Shown one piece after another: positions 34,604 through 46,915 of a stretch of DNA of 64,000 nt. Below the pieces are notes generated by a model that was not told where the DNA came from, made no database searches, and saw only the letters and a program-made list of their open reading frames with translations. Source of the stretch: Ornithodoros turicata (lineage: Eukaryota; Arthropoda; Arachnida; Ixodida; Argasidae); the NCBI RefSeq assembly GCF_037126465.1, contig NC_088202.1:132880123-132944122 (forward strand). Direction: 5' to 3'. The first letter of the stretch is position 1, and every line of letters starts with the position of its first letter. The translations under genes and the position numbers were made by a program.

Positions 34604-37600
34604 TTTATTCATTTCTGTGCATTTAAGCGTGCGACGAATGCATTTCCATCATCCAACGCATCTTCCTAAGTTTGCATCCCAACTTCTGCCCCGGGTGCAT
34701 AGCGGTGGTACCACGATGACATGAGGTGCCTGGAGAAAACGATATAAAAGACGAATTGTTAGCATAAAAAAAAGAGAAGAAAAAACGTAGTGATGCCCCA
34801 CGTGTTACTATCAATGTGGTACTTCTCCAGTGCATGCCAGAACAGTAGGATCTCAACTTCTCGATCCTTTTTGTAAAGCGCAGGAGCACGCTTTCGCAAG
34901 GGATATGCATATTTTGGCGTGGAGGTTTTGGTATGAGATGTACATTCGAGAAAGATGCAGTCAAAGGTTGTTTTAACTTCCTAGCTACATAGCAAATACG
35001 AGGGAGAGCGTAGTGTAGCCATAAAAAAAAGAACTAGATATGAGAGAACAACGTAGAATTAGGAAAGCTAGCTGGACGGAGAAAAGGCGTCATTTGCTCC
35101 AGGACGCACAAGAAGATGACGCTATGCCACCCTTCAAGGGAGCAGCTTGCTACTTGATTTTCCGTGCATATGTGGAAGCAAGAATATAAATTTAAATGCA
35201 AGTTATAAACAATGCGATTAATAAAGACCTTCACGCTGCCTCAACGGTATGCCGCCGAACGTCTGCCTTTGCGCTTGGCGAAACGATCTGGATGTAAAAG
35301 ATCTTCAAAGAAATGTATTCAACACTGCAACGCATGTATCGTCTCCTGTACGTGCACAAAAACCATTAACAAAAAATATCTTATAAAACTGAAATAGAAC
35401 AAAAATACAGGCTTACGTGTGCCTGATGTAGTATTTATGTGGAATTGCTCTTTCGTCTCCTTGTACTTTGTTCCTTGCATTGGACTTCCTTACTTGCTAT
35501 TGCACTTACCTTGTACTATTGCTGAAGTTACGATGTGTTATTATTGTTAGTGTCGATGTTAGCGCTTTCTGGCGCATTGCTTAAATTATGAAAGGAAGGA
35601 AGGAAGGAAATTGTTTTTTTACATTATTTTACATTACATATTGCCAACTTCGCAGGTTGGCAATATCACACGAACGGCCTTTGCCTGATACCGTGATCGC
35701 ACTCATGCAATGGCCCTCATGGTGATCGCAACACGCGCGCTCAACCCATTCGTTCGACGTTGTGATTGCGATAAACCGTGGCGGCGAGGATGAGTTCGAT
35801 CCAGTATCGCGCTCATGGTGCGCAGCGATCATGCGCCATATAAGCCTGAGCCTGAGCTGGCTTCAGCCTCACGCTCGCCTTTTCAGGTGATCGTGATCGT
35901 GATTTCTTTCGGGCCAAAATGCATAGCTCGGTACACAAGGAATTCTAAAAAAAATATAATGCACAAGTTACCGAGCAGACGGGCTTTTGCAAGAGATCAC
36001 GAGGACACTTCTTTGTTTGGTGAGGTGATTACAAAACATGCTCATATGACGTTAGCTGTGACTCTGATGTTTGCAGAACTGACGGTATGCCGAAGGTACA
36101 CGTGAACAATGCATGTTTTGAAAACCCTTGGCACGCACGCGTATATCTCATACCGTGTCTTTACTTAACACCATACATGTGCAACTATTTAATATGCCAT
36201 GTGCCGCGCGGCGAACGTCAGAGCGCTGCAAGAGATGCTCTAGCAAAGTGAAGCATTCGTTTTCTGCACTGCTCTTGGTATTCACACAACACTAGGTGTG
36301 ATATTTTTATATTTGCGAGTCATTCGTTGATACGTGTGCGGCACCAGACATAAGGTTTTTCTCCCACAGACCATCAATAGGATGCTCGGCTACGCGGCAT
36401 TAGTAAGGTGATATTGCTTACTTTGCATGAGGTCTGAAAATGCATACATGCCAACAAATGCCGGTTCCTCGTACGGTATTACTAAGATTAATATTAAGAT
36501 AAAATAGTAGTGACAGAGTTGATCAGGAAACTCGCGCAATGGGTCGACACATCGGACTTCCGTTCTGGTATTCGTCATTAGGAAACTATTAAAAGAAAGC
36601 TTGAGGTATTTCCAACAGGCTGAGAAGTGCAACATTCCTCTTTTCGATTTCGGTACATTCTTTGTTGCCGGCATTCTGTTCACAAGCAAGAGAAACCTGT
36701 ACCGCCATACAGCTTCCCTGTCCGGACGCGCGCTCAGACGTCCACTCGCAGCTTTTCGAAGTCGCTGCCAGGTGGCCACGGCTTCTCTGGAATCGTGAGT
36801 AGGCGTGAAAAACTTTCGCGTAGGAACACCTTCCTTCAGCGGACAAGAATCCGGTCCGTCGGGGCTCTGTACCAGACGTTTCACCACACAGACATGACCA
36901 CCGTCGACATGGCTCGTGAAATTTTTCCTCCTCGTTTTCTCATGAGTCATCTGTACGAAATTCGAAAATTAAACTTTTGCTGGTTTCGGTCGTGTTGTTG
37001 TCCTGTCCCTCTATTTGTGCCCAGAGTCAGGTTCTTCACATTATAGCGTTGATGCTGACGGGAGCCCACTTACGTTGCAGCTGGTAGCGCTTCTGTAGAA
37101 ATTTCATACACATCAATGCCACCGTGCAATCGACACATTTAGAGCAATAACAACAACTTTATTGTGAGATGATGAATGGTGGTGGTGGTGGTGGTTGCTG
37201 GTGGTGAAGCGGGGAATTAAATTATTAGAAAATTAGAATTAAATTAGAAAATTGTCAGTCCACTTCGTAATTTGAGAATCTTATGAAGCGGAGCCTTTTT
37301 TTTTTTTTTTGCGACAGTCTTACCTGGGCATCGATGCGAATATCATTGTTGACTTTTGCGGCACTGTTGCTCGTAGCTGAGTTCGCCATATTTAAAACTG
37401 AGTTCGCCACACTGTCAGTCAGTCCGTTGGCGAAGCCGCTGTCGGGATAAAAAGCTCATGAGGGATATTGCAAGACAATTCTACAACACAACGCGTATCT
37501 GCACTTTCTCTATTTCTCTTTTTGTGTCAAGGAATCAACAGCGGATGTATTTGGTCAGTGATGTCGGTTTCGCGAGTAAGGAGGAAAGGTGAGAGGAGGA

Positions 37601-38811
37601 GCCGCTTCTGGGGCAAACTTGTGCAGCGCAGCGAACGCTGAGCAATGTGCTACGCGTGTATTACAGCCATGCAACGCATGGTATTTGGGCGGAACAACTT
37701 TGTGATGTCTGGCAAAGGCAGAGAATGGTCTACTGTGATATTTTACATCTATTAATGGAGTAAAACGCATCAGGAGCGGTTGAGTATGGTAGCGCTTGTG
37801 TTGTGTGCACAAATCATCTCATGCACAAAGTGCCTTGAATGTGGCGACGAATTACGCATGTGGATGTTAGTCTGCAAGTTTGCAGTAAAATCTTGCAGCT
37901 CTTCAACAGAATGATAACATAGGATCGCTGCTGACGGTAATTCATTCATCTTGTCACGTGAAAATATGTTCAATTGATGATAGCGGCATATGAAGGTTTA
38001 TTAAAGGACGAAAATATACAATGACGAAGGGATTGGCCATGATACACTGTGGTTCCGTGTCATCTACAATCTGCAAATTAGGACACTAGAAGTTATTTCA
38101 TTGGAGCAACATCTCACACAACTTCCGCTGCCCAATGTCAGTGTCCGTTGAGTGGTCATTGCTGATCGTGTAAAACCAAAGCAATATGCCCATTTTTACA
38201 AATATTACACACCCTAAGTCCTCCTATAAGTAGTCATATTGTTCATCACTTTATGTATCAGCGATTTCTAAATTGCCGCTCACGAAATTTTGCAACATTG
38301 CAGCAATTGCGGCACACGAATCACTTTTATAGTCTGTCGTCACCGCCAAGTTCGTTTCTATATTGTTTCTTTTTTCTTTTTTTTTTTTTTTTTTGCTGGG
38401 CGCTTATTGAATGTGGGACAAGCGATGAACCTGCGCTATACTATCTATGTACCTAAATGTACAACGGCCATCCTTTTCTAGCGTCTGTTGTGTTTCCTAT
38501 AGGAACAGGAACATGATATACAGTACACACACGCGATTGTGACAGCGAGTAGCTATTTGCCGCGGAAGTAGCGGACGACGGAGTGCTTACGTCACTAATC
38601 CGCGAAACCGACGTCACCTACCAACATTGTAAGACGCATGCGGATCATGTCGCCTGTATATCCTGTATAATCCTGCCCGACCTCCTCACAACTAATTATT
38701 ATGATGAAAGCGTACTTACAGTGCTTTGTCGAACAAATCAGTAATCGATTCTGCTTTGTGAACCAAGCCTGCCATGCAAAGCAATATTGTAAACCTAATA
38801 TGCATGGTGAT
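34604..38811 (-). CDS. Small secreted peptide gene A (93 residues, three coding exons)
   Basis: Assembled from splice sites. Exon 38811-38720 follows an acceptor CGTTTCAG, has leader ATCACC and ATG at 38805, and encodes a signal peptide (MHIRFTILLCMAGLV..) ending FDKA; its donor is CT/GTAAGT, phase 2. Exon 37438-37324 follows CCCGACAG, encodes a Ser/Asn/Ala-rich segment ending KVNNDIRIDAQ, and has donor CAG/GTAAGA, phase 0. Exon 34729-34649 follows TTTTCTCCAG and encodes 26 residues with PPLCTRGRSWDANLGRC and a TGA stop. AATAAA (inverted TTTATT) is at 34609-34604. All phases fit and the total is 282 nt. The product should be secreted, with at most one disulphide in the mature end. No 5' noncoding exon was found, although an acceptor precedes the ATG. 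Convergent with the TRP gene, about 420 bp apart. The family is not recognised; a salivary or haemolymph peptide would be a guess. Confidence 0.7.
35592..35910. repeat. AAGG microsatellite plus inverted-repeat element in gene A intron
   Basis: (AAGG)n at about 35592-35610, a perfect hairpin ATATTGCCAAC-TTCGCA-GGTTGGCAATAT at 35638-35667, then many GATCGC/GCGATC words (GTGATCGCAAC, GTTGTGATTGCGAT, CAGCGATCATGCGCC) to about 35905. Probably a MITE. It lies in the second coding intron of gene A. Confidence 0.5.
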
Positions 38812-40870
38812 CTGAAACGAACAACATGGACATTGCATTAAAACCCAATGAGGTGCCGAAGACGCAACTTGGTTTATGCTCATTATATTTTCGCTCAGCG
38901 GTTTCCCTCTTTCCGTTTTTTTCTTCTTCTTCTCCCTTTCTTTGTTTTTATTTTTTCTTTTTTGTGGACGCTAGCAGGTCTGATGATATAACACTTGTTA
39001 CTCGCCAATACACAGTTATTGAAACACACGTTTTTCACTTTGCGTGTCATGTTTACAGGTGATTTTTTTTCCTTTTTTCAGTTTCGTGTACTTTTATTCA
39101 CATGGCAAGAAGAGATCATTTGGATAAATAACAAGAAGGTAAGATATAGCATAATCAATAAAAGCCATATCTATATACGGAAATAGACGTACGTACCCTA
39201 TTCTGATAAGATATTCCGTGCACATACAGCTTGACATGATACGACACTTGCGCCGGATTCCGCAGACGATGCGCAGCGGATATCTGAACCATATTACTAA
39301 TTTACGTAATGTGACGAGACGTTCGTACTTTCACGGTTGTATAGTCTCGCCCGATGCCCCACCAGCTTACTTGTGGGATAGCATTTTGTCCCGGTTTTGG
39401 CCACAGCGGACCCCGAATATGGACGCTTTCAGGAAATCTCAGTCTTCCTTGCACTGCGTTGCATTCTGGGCGCTTATTCTCACGGGGGAAAGAAAATAGA
39501 CCTTCAAGTTTCATCTTCGCTGACCTTGACACGTCGTGGACTATGATCCGAGAGAGGAGAAATCGAAAGAGTTCAGGGGCCTTTTCCTTCGTGCCGATAC
39601 ACAAGTTCCCACAGTTCAAAGCAGCGCTAAGCACTCTGGGGTTTTCTGAAGTCGACTACAGAAGAAAAGAAAGAAAAAGATGGGGCTAAATATCGGAGGA
39701 GCTTTCAGTTTTCTCTTGTCCTTCTCGAATCTTTTTACGGTCTAGCAAATGGAACATTCAGAGCTAACAAACCGTCCCAGGGTAGGAGCAATGAGGTGGC
39801 AATCTCGAAACCCTTCCTCATATATCAAGCTATACATCAGGAGTCAACATGCAAAATATCGTCGCGCTACGGCGTATTATAGCTGCGCAATCGAATTTCT
39901 AAGAACAGTCCGAGAAAGCAGCCGCGAACGGCCGATACGATTCTCCTGTGACGTAGAATGGTCCCCGTGCCTTCTTACTTTGTTTTTGTGGCGGCCCGTG
40001 GACCACGATGAAGACGTGCCTCCCCTGCCGCGCGCCACTCCGCATGCCAACGAATTCTACTGGCACCGTCCTAGCGTCAGGCCACAAACATCATCCCGCT
40101 GGGGTTTTTCATCCCCACCGGTGAGGGCTGGTGTGGACGAACACCATCTCCTCTATAGTGTGCTCCTTACAATTCGCTCACGCGCCTCTTACACATGTTT
40201 GAGCTGTGCCACTGTACGTCACGAGTGATGTTCCCCCGGGATCATATTACGTAACGACGTCTTCTCGGTCTGCGATGCACTCTTTTCACGAGAAAGGACA
40301 TTCTTCAAGCTGCATAGAACAGCTTCCTTCCGCGAATCATGTAGGTCACTTGCAAGACGTGGTTCTTTAGCAGATTCTCATTTTGTTTGTTGCAGAATAC
40401 ACCCCAGCGATAAACTAAAAATTCTGGGGGTGACCTGAGTGCTCGTTTAAGTCCGAAGTCTTAAGCAAGAGTTTACAGCGGAAATAAATAAATGAAATAA
40501 CGGAACTGCGGACAGACGAAGTAAAGAGCAATTTGTTGACTGACACCAGCACGCTCCTACCTCACCGCATGTGACGCGCCTTGTGGTCGGAAGAGTATGG
40601 TCACGTTATATTTGCGTAAGAACCACGTCAGTGTTTACTTTTGTTACTTTACTAGAACCAATAAAGCTCTTCGATGTTGATGATACAGAATGCGTGGCAG
40701 CCGCCGTGAGTCGCAACAGTATGCTTGAGTCACTCAGAGCTAAATTCTTAGGTATGACAGTCACCCCTGCCATTTGAGCACAAACAAAGGGAATGAGAAA
40801 GTGATAGCCTATCTAACGCATACGAAAAACTCACAAAACAACGAAAAGTTCGCGGTCTGAACGTTAGCTC
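38812..40870. other. Stretch without a supported gene
   Basis: Upstream of gene A. Two + frames (39354-39689 and 39749-40228) are long for chance but show no domain or splice context. T-rich tracts lie near 38920-38960 and 39060-39080. The missing noncoding first exon of gene A should lie in or beyond this stretch; I could not place it. Confidence 0.4.
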
Positions 40871-40881
40871 GTATTAACTTA

Positions 40882-41058
40882 CCTTCGTCAATGGACGATG
40901 TGTGCGCTGTATCACAGAAAAAGTGTATTTCGAGTTCAGTGTACCCGTTTAGATAGCTACTCACCAGAATCCAATTTGAAACTCGCCACCTGTGTGAACA
41001 GGTCAAACACCTCTTCGTGTAGAAGCCAGCACCTACACCCGTACAGGTAGCAAAGCAG
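40882..41058 (-). CDS. Candidate Cys-rich exon pair, unassigned
   Basis: Minus strand. Acceptor CAATCGCCAG precedes 41058. The 94-bp segment 41058-40965 would read CFATCTGVGAGFYTKRC then LTCSHRW and ends at a strong donor CTG/GTGAGT. A 24-bp segment at about 40905-40882 sits between TTTTTCTGTGATACAG and GAAG/GTAAGT. Entry phase 2 and exit phase 0 equal those of the middle exons of the secreted peptide genes, but the sequence is not similar. No signal-peptide exon was found for it. It may be spurious. Confidence 0.22.
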
Positions 41059-42660
41059 CTGGCGATTGAATCAGGAGGAAGCAAAGCCGCGTAATTATGC
41101 AGTGTAAAATGAAATCACGTGGAAGCGCGACGCGCTTTTGAGTCAGAAGGTGCTACGAGCATGCAACCTTTCAAGAACGCACAAAAAGTGTGCATGTAAG
41201 CTGGTGTGCTCTAGAAATGGATAGCCTGTACTTTCCAAGGGGAAAAACAGCGTCGGCAAAATGATGGGCCGACGTAGGCTTCCGAGCTAAAAGTCGTTGT
41301 GCCGAGTTCGCAAAGAAAGGTGGGGCCAAGTTTGGCGATTGACATTGGCCTTATGGCGGATTCCACTAGTCCGTTTGGAGCAGCTTTTTCTGCTCCGCGG
41401 CGGGGAAACGGTGTTCCACTGGTCGTTTCTGATCAACTCGCTCCCTCTCGCACTCGCTCTTGCTCCGCAAAGAATGCTCGGATTCTGCCGGAACTCGAAC
41501 GCAGCATTGTCGTAACTTCCGCATCTTCAAGGCCGAGCAAGAGCAAGTGTCGCAGGCTCGCCGAGTTTGTACGATATGGACCACGACTTCCGTCATTATC
41601 TTGGCTTGAGCGCGATTGTTTTTTTGTTTTTTTCGGTGGTGGATCAGATTTTGTGCCTGCTTGCCGGATTTCGTTGCCCTCACGCGGATTAGGGTGCTGG
41701 CTCCACATCGACCAGTGGAATTATCCATTACTCGGCCGGACTTAATACCACCAACCTTGGGCCAGACCTATCTGACACGGGGTCAACACAGGGAGATTGT
41801 AGATCCAAGTCTCAGCAGAAGCCGGCCCCTAGTCGGCTAGATGGCGGCGAACTGATTAACAGCAACGATGGGCAGGGGTGTCGAGGTAGCTGGCCGTTGG
41901 ACAACGATGGGCCAACTATGAACCACTTGTAAGACCAATTGTAGACCAATGAAGATATTCCTGATGTTCCGCAGTGAAACAGAAACCTATGGTGGAATAT
42001 ATAAGCTCACAACGGTAACTACGAGGTTGCCCAGACGAACTTTACGGCCAACATGATCGATGGAAGGAGTCTGTGGTCCCCAGAAAAGGGCAGTAGTTAA
42101 ATCATATCGTACCCACAGCACAGTCAGTGATAAGCCCGGTTGTCCGTACGTAAGTAGCTGGTACCCACTGAGGCGGAACACGTCTTTTCAGTATGCTTCA
42201 CTGAATGCAAGTGTTGGGAGCAAAAACGACTTGAAGTTAGGGGGCTTGGCACGCCAGCTTCTTGCATTCCATTGCGTCACAGTAGTACTTTTATACAAGC
42301 TGTCCTTGTTGAGAGGTGAGCCGTCCTTCTGCAGCAAGAACCACAGGCAGAGACACAACAACAGGGAAAGTGGTTATAATCGCTTCGAGTGCAGCTAAAA
42401 CAGGTGGGAGAAAGGCTGAGAATGGAGTACCGTCGCTCGATACACTGCGCTGCATCCTTCCAGGGCTTTCGGGCTACAGCAGCTTAAGTCACTTGGGAGG
42501 CCGGTGGATGGCCGCTTCACGTACAGGAGGTGGGCGAGCTGGCGCTGTCTTCCCACCGGTACGGCCGGGTACTGTGGATATCAAACAGTCTTGCAGGCTT
42601 ATCGCGATCACCGCATAAAGATGGCCGAATCAACGTCGGCCCTGGACTGAGTACAGGAAA
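41059..42660. other. Stretch without a recognised gene
   Basis: The + frame 41299-41745 and its overlapping minus frames have no known motif. A GGAGCAGCTTTTTCTGCTCCGCGG hairpin-like segment lies near 41380-41402. No exon is supported. Confidence 0.4.
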
Positions 42661-42799
42661 ATGGGAACGCTAGCACTGGGTGATACAAATAACATAGACA
42701 TTATGGTCTTTCATAGGCTGAACTGGGTGAAGAACAGACTCTTGGAAGCGCTGGATTGCAGCACGCTTATACGGGCAATGAGAATGCGAGACAACGTGA

Positions 42800-43480
42800 G
42801 GGTCACCGCACTTCGGTTGCCGCCGAGCCTTTCATTTTGTGCGGGTCGGCACAAATCTTGCAGCGTTGAGGCCATGCACAAGATGACCAAACCTGATCAA
42901 ACCTTTGGCAGTGAAAACATTTCACTGAGAATTCCAAGTGGTTGTTGATGGAAAGTCCTAGGTGAACTACCGGTTGCAATTTCAGGTTCGACCGAAACGT
43001 CAGAATGACACTTCCCAAGGGGATGTGGCGATCATCATGAGAAACGAATCGGACTTGTTGGCGAGCTGATACGACACCCTGACTTTCAAATGAGGGCTAA
43101 ATAAGCCATGCTCTCTTTGGTGTAGGGAAGATGGACGTCGTCAATTTTACGATGGTTTTTCGCATATGACGGTGGAATGACATCTTCAACATGACCGTGC
43201 GAAGGGCTAGAAGGTTGGACACTGCCCCCTCAGTCTTCACGAAAATGCACATAAATCCGTCGTTATTTACACGATGGTGGTCGACTTGCTCGTGTGTAGC
43301 AGACTGGATGTCTTTTACAACCACATTAGGATTCACCTTGCGGCCCGCTCTTCCTGTAGGATACAAGGCTAAAGGGATCTCCGATGTCCGGGACCTCCTC
43401 ACGATGATTCCCGGAAGGGACGATGCAATTAGGAGAAATTTCAGTTTGCTCGGGCCTATCATGATTGGGGCAAAAGGGGG
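42800..43480 (-). mobile_element. Non-LTR retrotransposon ORF1 (gag-like), degenerate
   Basis: The minus frame 43462-43097 contains THEQVDHHRVNNDGFMCIFV and TEGAVSNLLALRTV. After a frame break, 43018-42803 contains CFHCQRFDQVWSSCAWPQRC followed by KICADPH, a CCHC-type zinc-knuckle series. This matches ORF1/gag proteins of arthropod non-LTR elements. No reverse transcriptase is seen nearby. Inactive. Confidence 0.6.
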
Positions 43481-43796
43481 TCATCCAAAGCCAGCAGGCT
43501 GGGTAGCCCTTCTTGACAGGGACTGGAAGGTCCTCTGTCAATGGGGGAGCAGCTACACTGACGTAGCGGTGGCTGGTGAATTTCGTCGCGGCAATCGGAG
43601 ATCGGCGGCCGGCCGTCCCGGCGTCGCTCCACCAGCGGGAAGCCCGCATAAAGCTCAAGCCTACAGAGGATACCGCCAACAAAATTTGTCAACAACAGAG
43701 TTAGGTTTCGCTGGGACAGCAGGAGCAGCAAAAGAGAAGACAGTCTTGGCAGTCAGTCATTCAGGCAGTAGTCAGGCAGTCAGGCAGTAGTCACAT

Positions 43797-43955
43797 TTTC
43801 TGCATTTTCAGTCAATATAGGGTGTACACGGGCAATATGGGGCCCATATTGCAGGGATTTTCCCAATATTGGCGAAACGGCACCCATATTGGACCGTATC
43901 GCCAATGACAAGCCCATATGGATCCAATATTGTTTGCTACTTGGGCAGGATCCCC
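43797..43955 (+). repeat. CCAATATGG-motif element, copy 1
   Basis: TTTTCTGCATTTTCAGTCAATATAGG, then GGCAATATGGGGCCCATATTGC, CCAATATTGGC, CCCATATTGG and CCCATATGG, finishing ATCCAATATTGTTTGCTACTTGGGC. Palindromic A/T-core words occur about every 20-30 bp. Confidence 0.7.
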
Positions 43956-44639
43956 AGAGCACCAGTATATGGGTTATCTACATGGGCAAGCCCATTTTAC
44001 CGGTATTGTGTCAGTTCTTCCGCGATAATGCCGATGATGAGTCAGTGTAATAATAAGGCATTACCCGATATCGTACAAACCACTAAAAGTGATATGAGTT
44101 CATTCGTCTTTCATTCCTTTTATTGTTTCGTGCAGGTCTTCTAACTGACCTACGTTGCATCGCGTGATGAAAACAATTCTATCTCGCCATGAAAAACGAA
44201 GAACAGGCAGGCTTCAACAGCCCCGCTTAGAGACAAACCCTGGGCACACGACCAATGGAATTAAGACATTGTACACGTTATGCATACCAGGCTGATCAGG
44301 AGCTTTAATGTTTGGCTGGCCTTTCGGCTGGTCCTGGCTACCATCGACTTCTACTGAATTTCACAGCAGCAGCCGTTATTCACTATTCAACATAACTAAA
44401 GCGACTTTTGGCTAACAGAAACATTTATTTGACACAAAGCACTCATTCCACGATCTGATGCAAGTGTGCATTGTGCATACGAAGCCCACTCGTTGCTGAC
44501 ACACTGTAACCAACTACGAGGTTCAAGCACAACCAGCACACTGTCCAATTTCTAATGCCAAGCCAGTCATTTGAGTGCATACCATTTCATGATGAGCATC
44601 TACTTTCGCTGTTTGCAGGGCATCATCAATACTGCGTAG

Positions 44640-44880
44640 CGAAAGGCGCTTGACAGTCCACGCTGTGAGTCGTTTCGTTTTATTCCGCAGCTAGGACTGA
44701 TTGGCATCGGGAAGCAAAATGGCGGCTGTTTGCACCAGCTGTCCCAGCTCAGTTATGGTGCGTGTTGCAGTGGGATTGCCAGTTTGTGAATGTTTCGAAC
44801 AATGTGTATCCTCTGCGGGAAGTTGTTGGTTGCAACGACGACTTGAGTATGGCACTTCACTATACCCAATACGGATTCGT
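44640..44880. other. Stretch without a recognised gene, between CCAATATGG copies
   Basis: The whole interval from about 43960 to 44880 has only short frames and no splice-supported exon; it is unassigned. Confidence 0.4.
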
Positions 44881-44888
44881 CTCATTTT

Positions 44889-45200
44889 GCGCATTTTCAG
44901 CCAATATGGGGTGCACACAGGCAATATAGGGCCCATATTGCCTGACCTTTACCCCCTAATGGCTGGAACCTAAGAACACTAAGAACGCATATTGCCAACG
45001 TCTGCCCCATATTGGCTCGTACCATGGCAGAACGTTGGCTAAGAAGTCTAATGACCTTGTCTCATACTTGGCAATATGGGGCACATATTGCCTTGTTTGA
45101 GCCAATATGAGGAAAATCTTCGCTAAACCGACCCATATTGTCCTCGTGTCCCCAATGCTCAGCCAATATGGGAACAATATTGTGTGCTGCCTGGCCAGAT
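44889..45200 (+). repeat. CCAATATGG-motif element, copy 2
   Basis: Same start (TTTTGCGCATTTTCAGCCAATATGG) and finish (ACAATATTGTGTGCTGCCTGGCC) as copy 1, in the same orientation but twice as long. About ten CCAATATGG/CCCATATTGG words are present, including GGCAATATAGGGCCCATATTGCC. Confidence 0.7.
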
Positions 45201-46080
45201 CTGTGATGTGGTACGCGCGCTTCAGCCCAATCGTCTTTCACAGCTTCAAACTGTGTCTACTAATGGCATTCCATGCGCTATGGTCACCGAATACACGGTC
45301 GTTATGGGCGGACTCTTAGCATCACGTCGTTTAAGCGATCAGGCTTTCCCTATCTAGGTGGCGGTCATTGTGGGCCACAGTAGCTCATGCATTTTTGTTC
45401 GTCATCATATTCACAAGGCCAAGACGACTGCCGAAGGCGCTAGAGAATCCAATGACACCAGAAACCCAAGACGAGTACTTGGAGGAACCTGTGGAATGAG
45501 TGCACCCACAGTAAAAATTTGATGTATTTTTTTTTTTCTGAAACGAAGTTACACCGGTAGACGACGAATATACAAAAATCTCGAGGCAAATATAACGATT
45601 TAAAGCAAGTAGTAGTATAGAATATTGATAACGAAAATATCTTATTCTTGTTTGAAAATTCTGAGTTGTTGTTTTGGAAACGAGAAAATTTCGCAGTGCT
45701 CCTCTTCCGCATTTTCCCATACATGTCGACGAACGGTCACACACCAACCGCACTGAAACACAAGAAAATCTCAAGTCAAACATAAAAAAAGCCATCACTT
45801 GTGAGTAAATAAAAAAGAAAGTTGTGTGTGATTTGGCCAAATTACCATCTGAAATCATAAGGGGAAAGAGACTAAAAGAAAAGCCCTGAGAGAGAGATTA
45901 ATCTGAGAGAGCACTCTTGCGCAGAGGACTTTTGCTGGCAGATTCCTCCTCCCAACGTTGAATTCCAGGAGGAGCTGTTATCGATTCTGTGGATTCAGCG
46001 TTTCCGGCCTGCAGGTTCAAGTGTGCGTTGTTGATGCTGGCTAGCCTACGTTCAACGGCCGAAGTGGCTCTGCAGTGACG
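45201..46080. other. Stretch without a recognised gene
   Basis: AT-rich, with a T run near 45528. The minus frame 45858-45385 has no recognisable domain. Confidence 0.4.
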
Positions 46081-46084
46081 CTTA

Positions 46085-46258
46085 GGCCGGAGTCACACTG
46101 GTTATACATTATACACGAGCATCCCGTCATACATGTATGACGAACATGTATAACAAACATCCCTTAAACATATTTGATCATACAGTGCTGGTCACACTGC
46201 TTATACACAGGCAAAACATGTTTTAAAGCACGTGTGCATAACCAGTGTGACCGTGCTG
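46085..46258. repeat. Short inverted-repeat element (GTCACACTGGTTATAC)
   Basis: GGAGTCACACTGGTTATACAT near 46090 is inverted as TGCATAACCAGTGTGACC near 46230-46248. Internal GGTCACACTGCTTATACA repeats the motif. Probably a small MITE. Confidence 0.5.
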
Positions 46259-46388
46259 TCAAGGGATATGACAGCGTGCGTACCGTGTCATTAATTGAAA
46301 TATGTCACTCTGTCCATGTGTTGTGTGTTTCAGCCTTAGAACTGTTACTTTACACAATATGTCATTAAGTTGATGCGATGGCAAGCAG

Positions 46389-46915
46389 TACACTCAAAGA
46401 AATAAGGGTGTGAAAAAGTGGTAACTTCTATGGTTACCACCTAGGTCAACATAGCATCTGATAAAGGGTGTAAAAGGATTGTAAAAGCAATTATCATATA
46501 TCCAAATTGCTACAAAAAGGCGTACGCCGCCCTCGCTCACCGAATCAGGGGGCTTAATCGCTTCATCGTCGTTACGGTCGTTATGAGCTAACGAGCGGCG
46601 GGAAATTCAAAAAAGCGGGCGGGAAATTCAAAAAGATGGGCACGTGACACAATGCGCGTGACGTATCCCACGCCCTTCACGTATCGCGCGAAGAGCGCCG
46701 TGCACGTGTTTTATCACGTGCCCTTCTCGACGAGTGTCCCGCCTTTCGTTAGATCCTAGCCTATAAGTGATTAAGCTCCCAGAAGTGGTAACTCTACCAT
46801 TCGTGGCAGAGAGTGAGGTAGCAGGTAGAACTTTGCAGCCTTTTAGGCACAACGTATGCGGCAAATACTACCTCCTAAACGGTGTAACTGCTTCACCCCT
46901 CTTTCTAAGAGTTTA
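46389..46915. mobile_element. MITE inserted in the last exon of peptide gene B
   Basis: TACACTCAAAGAAATAAGGG at 46389 and, inverted at 46915, TAAACTCTTAGAAAGAGGGG, with TA at both borders. The ends match the TACACTCTTARAAATGAA ends of the palindromic elements at 58.9-59.3 kb, so it belongs to a Tc1/mariner-style MITE family. The interior has GGTAACTTCTATGGTTACC and two GCGGGCGGGAAATTCAAAAA-like repeats. Its right 73 bp are translated in gene B. Confidence 0.65.

Noticed and set aside
36390..37046. Overlapping 186-codon minus and 139-codon plus frames
   Set aside because: No domain, signal peptide or splice support in either; within a gene A intron.
43797..45200. CRISPR-like array from regularly spaced CCAATATGG words
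   Set aside because: Words are short palindromes with variable sequence and spacing in a eukaryotic repeat; no direct repeat-spacer order and no cas genes.
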